Shown: positions 11,528 through 23,756 of the stretch, piece after piece
Layout of the letters: each line of letters begins with the position of its first letter
Position numbering within the stretch: position 1 is the stretch's first letter
Source of the DNA: Sisyra terminalis
Taxonomy: Eukaryota > Arthropoda > Insecta > Neuroptera > Sisyridae
Assembly (NCBI GenBank): GCA_958496175.1
Contig: OY292278.1
Location: forward strand, 44,268,001 to 44,332,000
Reading direction: 5' to 3'
DNA length: 64,000 nt
Translations under genes and position numbers: made by a program
Notes under the pieces: model-generated
Seen by the model: only the letters and a program-made list of their open reading frames with translations
Told to the model about the DNA's origin: nothing
The model's database searches: none

Positions 11528-13059
11528 CCCGTTCATGGTGGAGTTATAAGGACATAGCCGGATGAACATCGTTTTTTATTTATCCCGAATTTCGAACATC
11601 CTCAATTCCCCTCAAATCTCTCCATGAAATTTTTGAAACCCACATCATAATTTGTCATAAAAGTAACAATCAACTATATATCTGATACCATTTATATTCC
11701 CTGCATTAATTTTCACTACCTTTAAAAGTTTTATTTTGTTCTCCTTTAGGTGGTATTGCAATATGCTTGTTGACTTTGATGTTTTTAATGGCTAGTAGAT
11801 TAACTACTGCTTATTTATTTGCTTCATTCCGAAACAATTGTGCTAACAATCTGCCAAATTATGCCCTTAAATTCTTCAACCAGGATTTGTCCTTATACCT
11901 ACACATCTTTTCACTATAATTTTCCCATAAGTTTTAATTAGCAATCATGTAAATTCGGTTTTAAAAGTTAAAAAATTGTTAACAACTAGCATAACAACCA
12001 CCTGACGATGGTAACTAGCTGTTAGTCATATAAATATAAGTTCATTAATTTATAAATGAATGGTTTAAAATTCACAACTAGAAAATGGCAACTTTTAAGT
12101 ATAAAATATCAAATGAAAAATAAATAAAAAAAAATTGCAAAAGTTGAACTGAGGTAGTTTGTAATTCTCCTATTCTAATTAATTTCCCTAATGAAAACTT
12201 GCCACTCCTCTCTTTTTATTGCACCCTTAACGCCATCGCTTCACTCTCTATGCTTCTGCAGAAAGTTTAATCCTTATAAATATTTGGTTACTAAGCTGTT
12301 TATTGTCGAGTTGAAATTCTAACACATCTTAAAATAGATCTCTCTAGGTTCATTATAAATGGAAAACTAACCACAAACTCCCCCAACTAAAATTTCACCT
12401 TCATATTTTTAATCCCCAAATTTTTCCCCTGGAATTTAATCTGAAACAATCAATACAACAAAATGCAACTTAATAGATTCACAACTTTTAAAAGCAATAA
12501 AAGTTGTTCAATTTTCTAGCATCTAAAAGCTTTATTTTGGAATATGTTTTTTTTTCGAATCAAAGTCGTTTAAAAAGCTTTAAAACTTCGAAAGTCCTCA
12601 TTAAAAGACAATTAAGTGTTCAGTAAAGCTAAACGACGAGTTGATTTAATTTCATCATTATTAAAAGCTGGTTAAATATACGCAAGATTTAAATTTAATG
12701 GCCAGAAAATAAACTTTGACATAAAAATCAAAAGCGACGTTACAAAAGGCGAGGTTACTTTTTACGATGCATTATCCCAGTAATAAAATGCAGCTTAATT
12801 AATTATTTACATCAATTGAGTTTTAGAATATTGTGGTGGATGGTTATGGAAGGATTTGGATGAAGATTAAAGAGGTAATATGCATGATTGGAATTTTTAG
12901 TTGAAGGATAAAGTTTTAGTGATTTCTTGGTATAGTTTTACTTGAGTATTCTGGTACGATGGACAAGAAACCATGGTTTGAGAAAAAGATGGATTTAGAA
13001 GGTTAACCCCATTGAATAAAAAAAATTATTATAATTCCAGACTGCCAAACTTATAAATC
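11528..13059. other. Unassigned AT-rich DNA
   Basis: I see no supported feature. A CCTGACGATGG stretch at about 12001 resembles a hammerhead box but lacks the GAAA half. Confidence 0.45.
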
Positions 13060-13415
13060 ACTAGCAGATCCCCGCGACTTCGTCTGCTTATTATTTTTAA
13101 GGAATGATAAGTGGCCTAACTTGTGTGGGTAGTTGTGTTGTATCTTAATATAAAATTTCATTAAATTCGGTTGCTCCATTCTTTAGTTAAATCACCAGCG
13201 CACGCAATGTAAGAAATTTTTTTGGTAATTTTTTCACACATTATTGGAGTTTTAGTATGGATCCCAAACTTTTTTGAAAGTTTAATATAGCCCATGTTCA
13301 CCGGAAACAGTGTACCTTCCCAACAGTGAAAGAATTTTTCAAATCGGTCAAGTAGTTTCGGAGCCTATTCAAAGCAAACAAACAATCAAATCTACCCTCT
13401 TTATAAAAATAGATT
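13060..13415 (+). repeat. Dispersed repeat family A, copy 1
   Basis: The copy begins with CTAGCAGATCCCCGCGACTT and ends near CCTCTTTATAAAAATAGATT. Related starts (CTGATCCCCGCGACTTCGTC) occur at 26745 and 40411 on the plus strand and at about 59113 on the minus strand. The internal block CAACAGTGAAAGAATTTTTC and the following GGTCAAGTAGTTTCGGAGCC recur on the minus strand at 58855-58905. No ORF is present. Sequences of this look are common interspersed repeats in insects, but I do not assign a class. Confidence 0.6.
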
Positions 13416-14600
13416 ATTGAAATTACCCTCAAATATTGATAAAGATTTATTTATTTTTTTAATTTCCCGGTTATTAAATTCCCTGCAAATTTTGGTATTT
13501 TATTCCTCTACTACCAAAAAACTTTGAATTTTAGAAATAAGTTTTTATCAGGATCGAATTGAGGCAAAAAGAGGCCTCAGGCCTTCAAGATTTTGTATTT
13601 ATTTGTTCATTAAAGGCTACCTGAATCTTTTGGCAAAAACTTGAATCCTAATTAACCATATTAAAAATTTAGCCCTTAACTAAGATAATTTAAAAAGTAC
13701 CAATTGTTTCCAATAAATTGAAAACTGTTAACTTTTGAATGGTTAACTTGCCTTAAAAACTTCAAAAAATTCATTTTGCACGACAATTTGTTCAATAAAT
13801 TTCCCATTGTTAATTACGTTTGAAATTACCTGCAAAGTTTGCCAGTATTTTTGCACTAAACATTGCATTGTTGCACTGTTTGTTTTTCTCTGGCAGAATT
13901 TATGCAGATTGAAAGTGGCAATAAATTGAAAATCTTAGACAATTATTCAAAGCGACCGCCACAGTATACACGACAGACACCCGAACGGGGAGGATGGTGT
14001 GGAAAATGGGGCGGCAAAGAAGTGGCAAAACAAACTAAGTAGTATGTTGGCAATGTAGTATGAAGAGTGGAAGTATATTGAGCGATAGTGCGCTTAAATC
14101 GTTGCGTCCGCCGCATATTGTCGTTTCAACTTTGATTAGTTTGTAAACATTGCAAGTGGAAGTTGAGATGAGAAACTCAGGGATAATCTTGATATTGCAC
14201 AACAAAGACGTTATCCGCATGCACATTACGGGATGGTATTGTCGGGGGGTGGTGGTGAGTTTCTGCATAATTTACCTTTGGAAAAACATCACCCGATCGA
14301 CGCCATTCCACCACGTAATTTGGTACAGTTGAGGGATGGTTTAAGCCGATTATTTCATTCAGTTTAACTTTATTTCTGCGACTTGTCAAATATTTTGCTG
14401 GGATTTCCATTGGAATATTTTCCGACTTGGGACTTGGAAACAATCCAATTTTTTCCGTCAAACTAAAAATTTTAGTTTGCAATATACTCAAAAGACCTTC
14501 CACCATATCGTAACTGTTGGACGATACGAATTTTTGTTGTGTGGGCGAAAAAATGCGGAAAAATTTTCATTAAATGCGTACGTAAAATTCCAGATGGTTC
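13416..14600. other. Unassigned, locally less AT-rich DNA
   Basis: From about 13950 to 14350 the sequence is less AT-rich and contains overlapping short frames on both strands, including 109 codons on the minus strand at 14177-14506. None has a recognisable domain. It may be a fragment of conserved non-coding DNA or an unknown repeat. Confidence 0.35.
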
Positions 14601-14639
14601 ATTGATTTTTTGTTGTTTCTTAGAATTAACGAAAAGAAA

Positions 14640-16610
14640 TTTTTTTTACAAAATATATAATCGAGGAAATAAGTACCTAAAAAGGAGAAAAACGTGGGCA
14701 TTTTTCTCATATTGGCATAGTAAAAGTATGCATAGTAGTAGTAGGTATGCTGTTAATAAATAAAATTTTACGTCGTTAAAATAGGAAAATTTCCAATGGG
14801 AACATCGGGATTTCTATGGGATTACTATGTTTAAAAATATGGGTCTTTCATTTAGTCATTTAGAGTATCCTATCTTTACATTGAAATAAATCAGTATGAA
14901 AGATATCATCGAAATTTTTAAATATTAATGCCTATTTTTGGAGTATATAATCATTCAAATGTTCACCACGGCTTTTCCCGATGGTTTCCATCCGAAATGT
15001 CAAATTTTCTTTTCTAACGTTGGTTCCCCATCAACTATCGGTCGTAGGTTGACAAAAGTATCACTTCATTCAAAAGGGCAAGAAATACCCTACCAATTGG
15101 TGCAAGGAAAACCCCGGAAAAGCTCAATGAAAAAAAAATTTTTTCCAATTTTTCTGAAGTTTCATTATGAATTTTAGTTGTTTGTTGAAGTTTTAGTTGA
15201 AGTTTCATTATGAAATTTATGAATTTTTTTCAAATACTTTTTTTCGAGTATTTTGAAAAAATTAACACTATAGCTGTATAACGTTACGATTGAAAAGTAT
15301 ATCGAAAAATATCATAATTTTTCGATATTTTTCTTCGTTTTTTTACGATATTTAAAATTACTATAATTATACAAATATCAATGCAATTTAAAGACTTTGA
15401 TTAATCATTAAAAACGGCAAGAACTTGAAAATGTTTCAATATTTATCGACAACTTGAACAGATGTAACCTGAAGCTATTATGGTTAAAATATTATCGAAA
15501 TTCAATATTTATCAACACAATTTTCCAGGACCATTTCAATCATAGCAGCTTTAGGTTACATCCTGAAAAGTTGTCGAAAAACATTGAAAAATTTTAACAC
15601 TGATAGAAAGTTAGTGGAAAAACAATTAAGAATACGAAGATTAAGAATTAACAATTAAGAATACGTAAACTCGACGAAATGGGTACCAAAAAAGCGAAAA
15701 ACTTCGGAATTTTTCTCATTTTGGAATAGTAAAGACTACGATGTTAATATAGGGAATTTTACTTTGTTAATAAAGAAGTAATTTATATGGGAACATCGGG
15801 AATTCAATGGGACTACAATATACAATATTCATTAGAATGGGTCTTTCATTTCGTGCTTCCTATATTTAAATTTAAATAAAACAAAGTTTATGTAAGATAT
15901 CATCAAATTTTTAAAAATCGATCCCAATGTATATGGAATTTATAATCATTCAAATATTTACCGCGGCTATTCTCGATGGTTTCTATCCGAAATGTTAAAT
16001 TTTCTATTCTAACGACGATTTTCACATTAACTATTGGTCGTAGATTGACAATAGTATCAGTTCATTTAAAGGAGTAAGCAATTCCCTACCAATTGGAGCA
16101 AGGAAAACCCTGAAAAAGCTCAATGGAAAATATTTTTTTAAAACTTTTCAGAAATAAATCATTATGAATTTTTTTCTCATGTTTTTCTTCAAAAATTTCC
16201 ATTAAGCTAACACCATAACTGTATAATGTTTCGATTGAAAAGTATATAAAAAAATATCATAACTTTTCGATGTCCTTCATCGTTTCTTTCGATGTTAAAG
16301 ATAATTAAAATAATATGTGAATTTTAGTGCAAATCAAATATGTACTTTGATTTATCAAAGAAAACTTTAAAATATTCAACGTTTATCTACTACTTATCCG
16401 GATGTAATCTGATGCAGCTATCGTATAAATATTATCGGAAAAATCCAAAAAAAAAACGTCCGAAAGAAAAAAAATTCCAACAATTTATCAACAAGTTTTC
16501 TGAAAATATTTTAATCATAGCTGCTTCAGGTAAATGAAAATTTATCGAAAAACATTTAAACAGTTTAAAGATGGTCGAAAAATAGAAGAAGAACTATTGA
16601 GAATACGAAG
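14640..16610 (+). repeat. Tandem duplication of a roughly 1-kb unit
   Basis: The segment 14640-15640 is repeated at about 15650-16610. Matching landmarks include GGGAACATCGGGA (14799 and 15789), ATAATCATTCAAAT (14947 and 15942), TACCAATTGG.GCAAGGAAAA (15091 and 16089) and AATACGAAG (15631 and 16602). The offsets fall between about 970 and 1010 bp because of indels. No conserved ORF spans the unit. The second copy runs directly into the short-unit array that follows, and both share the GAATACGAAG junction sequence, so the whole 14.6-18.0 kb block may be one complex repeat. Confidence 0.65.
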
Positions 16611-18005
16611 AGAGGGCCTTCCCACCAATAGCCAATCACTGCTGGATGATCGAAGATCAGTGAAAGGACCTTGAAGAAAATAAAGAAAAGGCGTTGCCAC
16701 CAACAGCAAATCATAGCTGCATAATCGAAATTCACTGTAAGATCAATTAAAAAGACGAAGATGAGGCGTTCCCACCAACTTCCAATCACCGTTGAATGAT
16801 CGAAAAACAGTTGAACAACTTTAAAGAAAACAAAGAGATGGCGTCAAAGTAGCGATTGGTTAAGATAGTCTTAGGGCGACTGAAAAAAATAATACAAAGC
16901 GAGGGCATTCTCACTGTATTCAATCACATGGGAGATATTAAAATTCCGTTGAAGAACCTTGAATAAAACAAAGCGAGGGCGTTCACACCTTCAACCAATC
17001 ATTGCTTGGTGATCGAATATCAGTTGAAGAATCTTACATACAACAAAGCGAGGGTGTTTTCACCTTCATCCAATCACATAGGAGATATTAAAATTCCGTT
17101 CAAGAACCTTGAACGAAATAAACCGAAGGCGTTCTCGCCTTCATCCAATCACTTTTGGTTTTGAAAACAAATACATTAAAAATAATACACTAAAGCGAAA
17201 GCGTCCCGCTTTCAGTTGATCACGTGTGAATGATAGAAAGTCCGTCAAAGAACCTTGAAGAAAACAATTCGAGGGCGTACGCACCTTCAGCCAATCATAG
17301 CTTCATGATCGAATACCAGTTGAAGAATTTTGAATACATTAAAGCGAAAGCGTTCTTGCCGTTACCCAATCACGGCTTGGTATTTTGAAAACATAAATAC
17401 AATAAAGCGAAGGCGTCTCGCCTTCAGTCGGTCACGTGAGAGTGATCGAAATTCTTTCAAAGAACCTTGAATAAAACAAAGCTTGGACGTTCTTACGATT
17501 GGATGGCTCAGGCGGGAACGCCCTCGCTTTGTTGTATTCAAGATTCTTCAACTGATATTCGATTATCAAGCTATGATTGGCTTAAGGTGTGTACGCTCTC
17601 GCTTATTTTATTCAAGGTTCTTCAATGGAATTTCGATCACCCACCTGTAATTGATTGATGGCGGTAACGCCTTCGCTTTGTTCTATTCAAGGTTCTTTCA
17701 CTGTTTTTCGATCACCAACCAGTGTTTGGCTGAATTTGGGTACGCCCTTGCTTTGTTATTCATGCTCTGTACAAAGAGAGGGCGTTTCTGCCTTTATCCA
17801 ATCATAGCTTGGTGATTAAAAGTCAGTGAAAGAACAAAGCGAAATGCGTAGAGAGGGCGCTCCCAGCTACAACCAATCACTGCTGGATGATCGATCGAAA
17901 ATTAGTGGAAGAACCTAGAAGAAAACAAATATATGGCGCTCCCACCAACAGCCCATTATTGCTGGATGATCGAAAATTAAGGGAAGAACCAAGCAGAAAA
18001 CATTG
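16600..18005. repeat. Array of 75-90-bp units with inverted central block
   Basis: About seventeen diverged units follow the pattern AAGCGAGGGCGTTC, C-ACCTTCA-CCAATCA, GCTTGGTGATCGAAA, then TCAGTTGAAGAACCTTGAA. Units are forward from 16600 to about 17480, reverse-complemented from about 17490 to 17765, and forward again to 18005. The array is clearly richer in G+C than its surroundings. Spacing is irregular and units differ by point changes and small deletions, so this is an old minisatellite-like array. The sequence is not a CRISPR: the units diverge throughout and have no unique spacers. Confidence 0.7.
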
Positions 18006-20085
18006 ATGATGCACCTAATCGGGGATGATGAATTTCACAGGAAATTTAGGTCACTTTTCAACTTCTTTAAAGTTCATTTGGTAAACAAATGTTGTTGTTT
18101 TGGATAATTTGCCTTGAGCTCCTAGGCCAGGTAAATTTTACTGGCCCAATTCATTACCCAAAATTCGCCACATTGTAGTCTATAGATCTAGTTTGTCTAT
18201 TGAAGTCTAATTATGTTTTTTTGATAGATCTTGCCTTTCATCGACGTATGGGAGTTTATTGATTGATTACTGAAGTGGATTTAAACCAGTGGATTAAAAT
18301 TTATTTACCCCATGGTCCACTAATTGTCCTCGCGGTATGGAACTTTACCCAAATAAATTAACAATTTTTTAAAAGAATTCTATTTTTTATACGTGCTGAT
18401 AAGATTCACGGATTATAGATATGAGAATTCCGAACGATCTTGGCTTTTTTACAATATTCCCAAGGTTTGAAAATTACACAGATTGCTCCATTAGAAAAAA
18501 AAAAATCACGTCATACGAAGAATTTTGAAATTGAATCAGTCTGAAGATATCTACGAATTTCTTCTGGATACGTCACGTAGCCACCATGAGGCCACCTATG
18601 TATTTCATAAACCTCCACAATAATTACCACCAATATAATAAAAATAATCCACCAATATTCCTCCACATAACAGACCCAGATTAAAGTTCTTTTTTCAGTC
18701 ACTAGCAGCACATGAATTCAAAACGTTCGTTGCAAAAATAATAGCTGTTTCCTCAATATTAATAATAATAATTATAAATTAATAATATAATATATAATAA
18801 TAATAACAAGTAATAATTGTCACCTCAACAATATAGCCATTTTTAACTGTTAAAGTTCGGAAGTCTTTTTTGGAAAACCCTAGAAAATGCTTCTATGTAT
18901 GCTGAAATAGCAGAAATGGTATTGTAGGATTTTTTTTTTGGGTTAAACGTAGAAAAAATTTCTATAAATATTGATAATAGTATCTAAAAATATTCAGTTA
19001 ATTAAATGATTATATTCAATGAACGATAATCGTAATTTCTTTGCCAGTGGGCTGGACTCAATTTCATATATAAATTGCTTCAAGTCCTACAATGTTTACT
19101 TGTAAATTCCAAAGTGGTTCATAAAAAAATTAAAGAAACAAATTTTCGTCACGTCCAGGCATTTGATTAGCTCACGCTTTATGTTCGGTAACAAATAGAA
19201 TTTTCCATTTTCCGTTTTCCAAATTGAATTTAATTAAACTCCCCTCATAATGCATACTCGCGTAATTGTGGCGTAACGTGCGACTGTACATTATTACGTA
19301 TATTGTATGAAACATGTTCACATTTAGATGTTCCTGAAACAAGTTCACGAATAATAATATGCGAACATTTCTCATTTACGAGTAAAAGCTAAAATGAGTT
19401 AAACTAGCAGCACATAACTCCAGTGTGAAAATATTTTGCCAGGGAGCACACTAACTCTGAAAACATTCGCCCATTGGCTGAACTTAGCTTAAAACACTGC
19501 AGTATATTGAAGACGAAGCCGAGGAAATAGTACTGTGGATTGTTGTCGGGATAAAGAGTGTATGTATGCGATGGTCCAGGGATGCGGGAGCGGGAGACGA
19601 GACACGAAATAAAACAGATGTATTAGGAAATGCTATGAGACTTTCTTCGGGAAAATATATGAGAAATATATATACATATAGAGGGAACTTCATGTGTTGC
19701 GACAAGGACCGACAATAACACGAATCAAGAAAAAAGATCACAATGCACACATGTCAAATAATTTTCTTTTGTTGGAAATTGAAAAAGTGATGCGAGCGAG
19801 AAAACGGAAATTTTCCTTTCTAATTTACTTAGTTTTCGAGGCGGAAATACATCAACAACAAAAAAAACGTGATGATACTTTATTAAAAAATAAAATGCAA
19901 CACATTTTTATGGGTAAAAGATATTATCTGTTTTCCCAATATTGTCAACTTAGTTTACTTTAAGTAAATATTTGATTAGTTCGATCATTTCTTTGGAACA
20001 AAATTCCGCTTTGTTGGTTTATGTTTCAATATTTCACTTCATTTTTATAGTATTTAAAAGATATTTTTTTTGCGAATTCCTGCGA
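18006..20085. other. Unassigned DNA, one small membrane-like ORF
   Basis: An AT microsatellite-like tract (AAT/TAA-rich) lies at about 18756-18812. A 66-codon minus-strand frame at 18511-18711 reads as a short N-terminus, a strongly hydrophobic segment (about residues 18-36, WWIIFIILVVIIVEV) and a polar tail containing YPEEIRRYLQTDS. I recognise no family, and chance is not excluded. Nothing else is identified. Confidence 0.3.
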
Positions 20086-20089
20086 CTTG

Positions 20090-20319
20090 TATATATTTTC
20101 ATTTTAGATTTGCTAATTGTAGTGGTATAGAAATTTTTTTACTTTTCTTAATTCTTTTATCAACAACATATTCATACTTAACAAGACTATTTTGTCGACT
20201 TTAAAAAACACATTTAATAAACTGTTGCAAAGAATAAATCAGTTGTATGTAATGATCAATTAATTTTCAAAAAAAATATTTATAAATATCTAAAAAGAGT
20301 ATGGTCAATTGCATATACC
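20090..20319 (+). repeat. Dispersed repeat family A, copy 2 left part
   Basis: The sequence from TGCGACTTGTATAT through ACTATTTTGTCGACTTTAAA and AAATATCTAAAAAGAGTATG aligns with the copies at 26760-26970 and 40430-40670. It is interrupted at ATACC (20315-20319) by the foldback element 20320-21074. It resumes at 21075 with ATACCTACGGTAGGTATAGC and continues to about 21290. The intact copy at 40660-40700 supplies the uninterrupted form. Confidence 0.6.
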
Positions 20320-21074
20320 TTTTGTTGGAAATACCAAAAAGAAAATCTCTGAAAGTTTGAGTTTTAAGTCCTCGACCAAGCCGTGTAAAGATTTCCCATT
20401 GAAAATACACGGAAACTCTGATTTTTTATTTTTCAATTTCTATATCTCAGCGGCATTTCATGGGATCGCTTTTACCGAAGATGGTTTTTTCTCAGAATTA
20501 AACGCTCTACAAAAGTGCTCATTGCGACAAAGTCGTAACTCACACTGGTGAGGTAGTACGGGCCACTGAACCTGATTTTTCCATAAAATTCAAGGCTTAA
20601 TATCTCGTTTAATATTGATCTTCGCGTTTTGATCAACAAGAACTTTTTTGTAGGAAATCAAATTCTCTACAAGTTTTTCATTTATAATTTTTCCGTAGCT
20701 CTTGTTATTTACGAGATAAATGCAAAAAAACGCGAATTTTATGAAAAAATCAAGTTCAGTGGCCCGTACTACCTCACCGGTGTGAGTTACGACTTTGTCG
20801 CAATGGGCACTTTTGTAGAACGTTTAATTCTGAGAAAAAACCATCTTCGGTAAAAGCGATCCCATGAAATGCCGCTGAGATAGAGAAATTTAAAAATAAA
20901 AAATCAGAGTTTCCGTGTATTTTCAATGGGAAATCTTTACACGTCTTGGTCGAGGACTTAAAATTAATATTAAGGGCTCAAACTTTCAGAGATTTTCTTT
21001 TTGGTATTTCCAACAAAATTTCACGATGGGACCAAAAAAAGTCAAAAAAAGTCCAAAAAGAAAAAATCACCCTA
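20320..21074. mobile_element. Foldback element inserted in repeat family A
   Basis: The left arm (20320-20590) and right arm (about 20734-21017) are inverted copies with few differences. They share TTGTTGGAAATACCAAAAAG, CGTGTAAAGATTTCCCATTG and GTAGTACGGGCCACTGAAC. The right side carries about 57 bp more beyond the left arm's end. The flanking ATACC at 20315-20319 and 21075-21079 may be a 5-bp target duplication, and the host repeat is continuous across it. The outer block GTTGGAAATACC...GAAAGTTTGAG...TTAATATTAA resembles the corresponding part of the 59126-60455 element, so the two appear to be distant relatives. Confidence 0.65.
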
Positions 21075-21590
21075 ATACCTACGGTAGGTATAGCTACCGT
21101 GGACCAATTAAACCGTAAATCAATCAGCACCTATACATAAATAAAAAATATCGTCCAGTTCAATAAAGTTGGTCTTTATTATGACTTAAAACAATCATGA
21201 GTTTTCAAAATACTTGCGCTTACATATCAAAGGTTAAGGGTTTAGAATTTTTAATAATAATAGGATTTGTCAAAATTGATCTTTATTCCATCAAGATCAA
21301 TTGAACATTGACAATATACAAGAAAAAATACACAAAAATAATGCATATATCACAAAAACCGATGATGGAAATATCATCCTAACATTAACAAAGATGAATA
21401 TACAAACAAAACTGAACAATACATTAAAGAAAATAATATAATTCACATAAAAGAAGATCCAACTTGGACCTTCACCAAAACTTTATACAAGACCACAAAT
21501 GAAAGCGACTATCTTTTTTAAACCAAATTTTCAAAAAAAAATCCTCAAGCTCTAATACTTAATGGCTTACCAAAAATCCAAAAAATAAAT

Positions 21591-22245
21591 ATGCCAATCC
21601 GATCGGCAGTGGATTACAAACTTGCTCCTGGATATTGGTTAGCCAAAAAATTAGTACAAACCATCAAATCTGGCATCATATTGAAGGAAAATTATTCATT
21701 AAAAAAACCATATGAGTTTATGAATAATACTATAAACCTAAAACTACCACAGAACATCAAAATGGCATCACTTGACATTGTCAACTTATACACAAATGTC
21801 CCTGTTGAAGAAACAATCAAAATTGTGGTATATAATCTAATGACATCAGAAATATATAATTCTATGGTAATCAACGATATAATGAACTTTTTAACCACCA
21901 TATTACAACAAAACTATTTCCTTTTAATAAAAAATTTAATCACCAAAAGGATGGCTTGGCCATCGGTTCCCCTTTATCAGGACTACTAGCCGGCATTTAC
22001 ATGAATCACTTTGAAAATAAATATGCTATGAACAATACCTACAAAAATATAATAATATATATGTCGACGATAAGTTTATATTATTTAATAAAATTACCCG
22101 AAAAATTAACAATATGGTATCCGATCTGAACAAAATTAACCAGAAAATAAAATTCACTTCAGAACACGAACTAAATGGAACAATTAACTTTTTAACTACA
22201 ACAATCACCATTGAAAATGGAGCGATTCATGCAATATATACATAA
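21591..22245 (+). pseudogene. Penelope-like reverse transcriptase remnant
   Basis: The first frame (21591-21989) encodes RSAVDYKLAPGYWLAKKLV and the palm A motif LDIVNLYTNVP. This motif is the Penelope version of the catalytic aspartate box (usually D-SLFTNVP). After a frameshift, the sequence continues with GSPLSGLLAG, then YVDDKFILF at about 22059-22085, so the catalytic YVDD box is preserved here. A stop follows at about 22243 after IHAIYT. In other Penelope-like proteins the RT is continuous with the GIY-YIG domain. Here they are separated by stops and shifts. Confidence 0.75.
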
Positions 22246-22641
22246 AACCAACAACAATGAACACAACCATCCATAAAACATCATTTCATCCAAGAAACCA
22301 AAAAATGGCAGCTTTCAACGGTCTCGTACTATCAAAAGCTTACCAAAGTTCGTGAAGAAGAATTTAAGATAATTAAACATATAGCCATTACTAACGGATA
22401 TAACAGCTCAATCGTAGACAAAATAATATCGAAATTTACTAAAAAATCTTTCATTCTTCAACTCCACCAAAAGAAAACAAAAAATATATAAAATCAAACT
22501 TCAATAATATATTTAGTTTTACAATCGCCCACTTCCAAAAGAAAAATAACTTCAATATCGCATTTTCAACAAACAACAACATGATGAAAATTCTTAAACC
22601 AATGGAGAACAACTAAATAACAACGAAGAAAAAAACCCGGA

Positions 22642-22740
22642 ATATATAAAATTAAATGTGGTTTCTGTGAAAAATTATACGTTGACCAAACTAGTAGATC
22701 TTTTGGAATAAGATATAAGGAACATACACCCAAGAACTCT
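22642..22740 (+). pseudogene. Degenerate GIY-YIG domain of Penelope copy 1
   Basis: Translation gives IYKIKCGFCEKLYVDQTSRS followed by FGIRYKEHTPKN. This aligns with the better preserved copy at 29311-29577. The YIG triplet of the nuclease motif has become YVD, so the nuclease would be inactive even if translated. The CxxC pair before it and the R-x-x-EH pattern after it are retained. Confidence 0.7.
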
Positions 22741-22815
22741 ACTTTAACAACTTCAAATTTTTTACCAAACACCTTTATGACGAAAATCATCAATACCTCA
22801 AATTCGAAAAAAAAA

Positions 22816-23540
22816 TTATACCACTACATAAGAAGGAAAAGAAACATACACTCAAAAATTATGTCATTGGTTAAAATCTATAAAGTTTTAGTAACAAACT
22901 CACTGATTGGTCGAATTAAAGATTGAATTTTGTACGGTGTGTTATGATTGGCCCATGCATCCTGCGCCATTCATAACTACAGTGTCTTGATTTGTACAAA
23001 GTAGGCTTAGTATTTCTCGTTTAAAGTGACTTTTAAGTACAGAACATTTGGAACGGTATTTCTTTCGATTTATAGATCATATATCGCAAAGAAAATGATT
23101 GTTATTTAAATAATTTTTCTATGTAACTCTTAATTTTAATCCGGAATCAATATTTTTCAGTTTAATATTTACTTTTGAGGATGAAGATCGTTGATTTCGT
23201 TAGGGTTATTTTTCTTCGCACAATTAAGACCTTTGGCCTTAATAAAGATCCTTAAACTGAGAACCATAAGAAATTTTTTCTTGTCATATTTTGGCAACTT
23301 ATTTTCTTATTCTAATTTTGATCATTATTGCGATCATCGATCATTGGTTTTATTGTTTTTAAAGCGAAATTTTGACTTTCGATTTGAAGTCTTTGAATGA
23401 AGTCTAATAACTCTCTTTCACTGTTTGCATTTATTATTGTATCGTCTACGAATCGAAGGTTGGAAAATCGCTTTCCACCAATTTTAACTCCAACATTTTA
23501 CTCCTCCAAAGTGAACTCCAGTATAATCTCTCATACAACA
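22816..23540 (-). mobile_element. Non-LTR RT fragment inserted in Penelope copy 1
   Basis: Read on the minus strand, 23380-23520 gives VGVKIGGKRFSNLRFVDDTI followed by INANSERELLDFIQRLQ. This is the catalytic C-box region of an RTE/CR1-type reverse transcriptase (typically LRFADDI.L.A.S..EL..L). The FVDD box is at 23441-23452. The host Penelope sequence on both sides is duplicated (AACTTCAAATTTTAC-AAACACC and following, 22749-22815 and 23541-23606), which indicates an unusually long target duplication. The same insert with the same flanks is found in copy 2. Confidence 0.65.
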
Positions 23541-23756
23541 ACTTCAAATTTTACTAAACACCTTTATGACGAAAATCTTCAATGCTTAAATGTCGAAACA
23601 AATTTTAACATATTTGCAAAAAAGGTCACATATGAACACCCTGGAAGAATATGAAATATACAAAGTCCACAAATTAGATCCAAATAACATCCCCAATGAC
23701 AAATTATATAAAACAAACGACCTTTATGAAATTTGTTTACAACTGACAAAATAATC

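Noticed and set aside
12001..12040. CCTGACGATGG as a further hammerhead
   Set aside because: No GAAA box or stem II follows; only one half of the core is present.
14177..14506. 109-codon minus-strand frame
   Set aside because: No recognisable domain; overlapping frames on the other strand and no splice or promoter context that I can support.
16600..18005. CRISPR-like look of regular repeats
   Set aside because: Units diverge along their whole length, orientation changes and there are no unique spacers; the DNA is eukaryotic.
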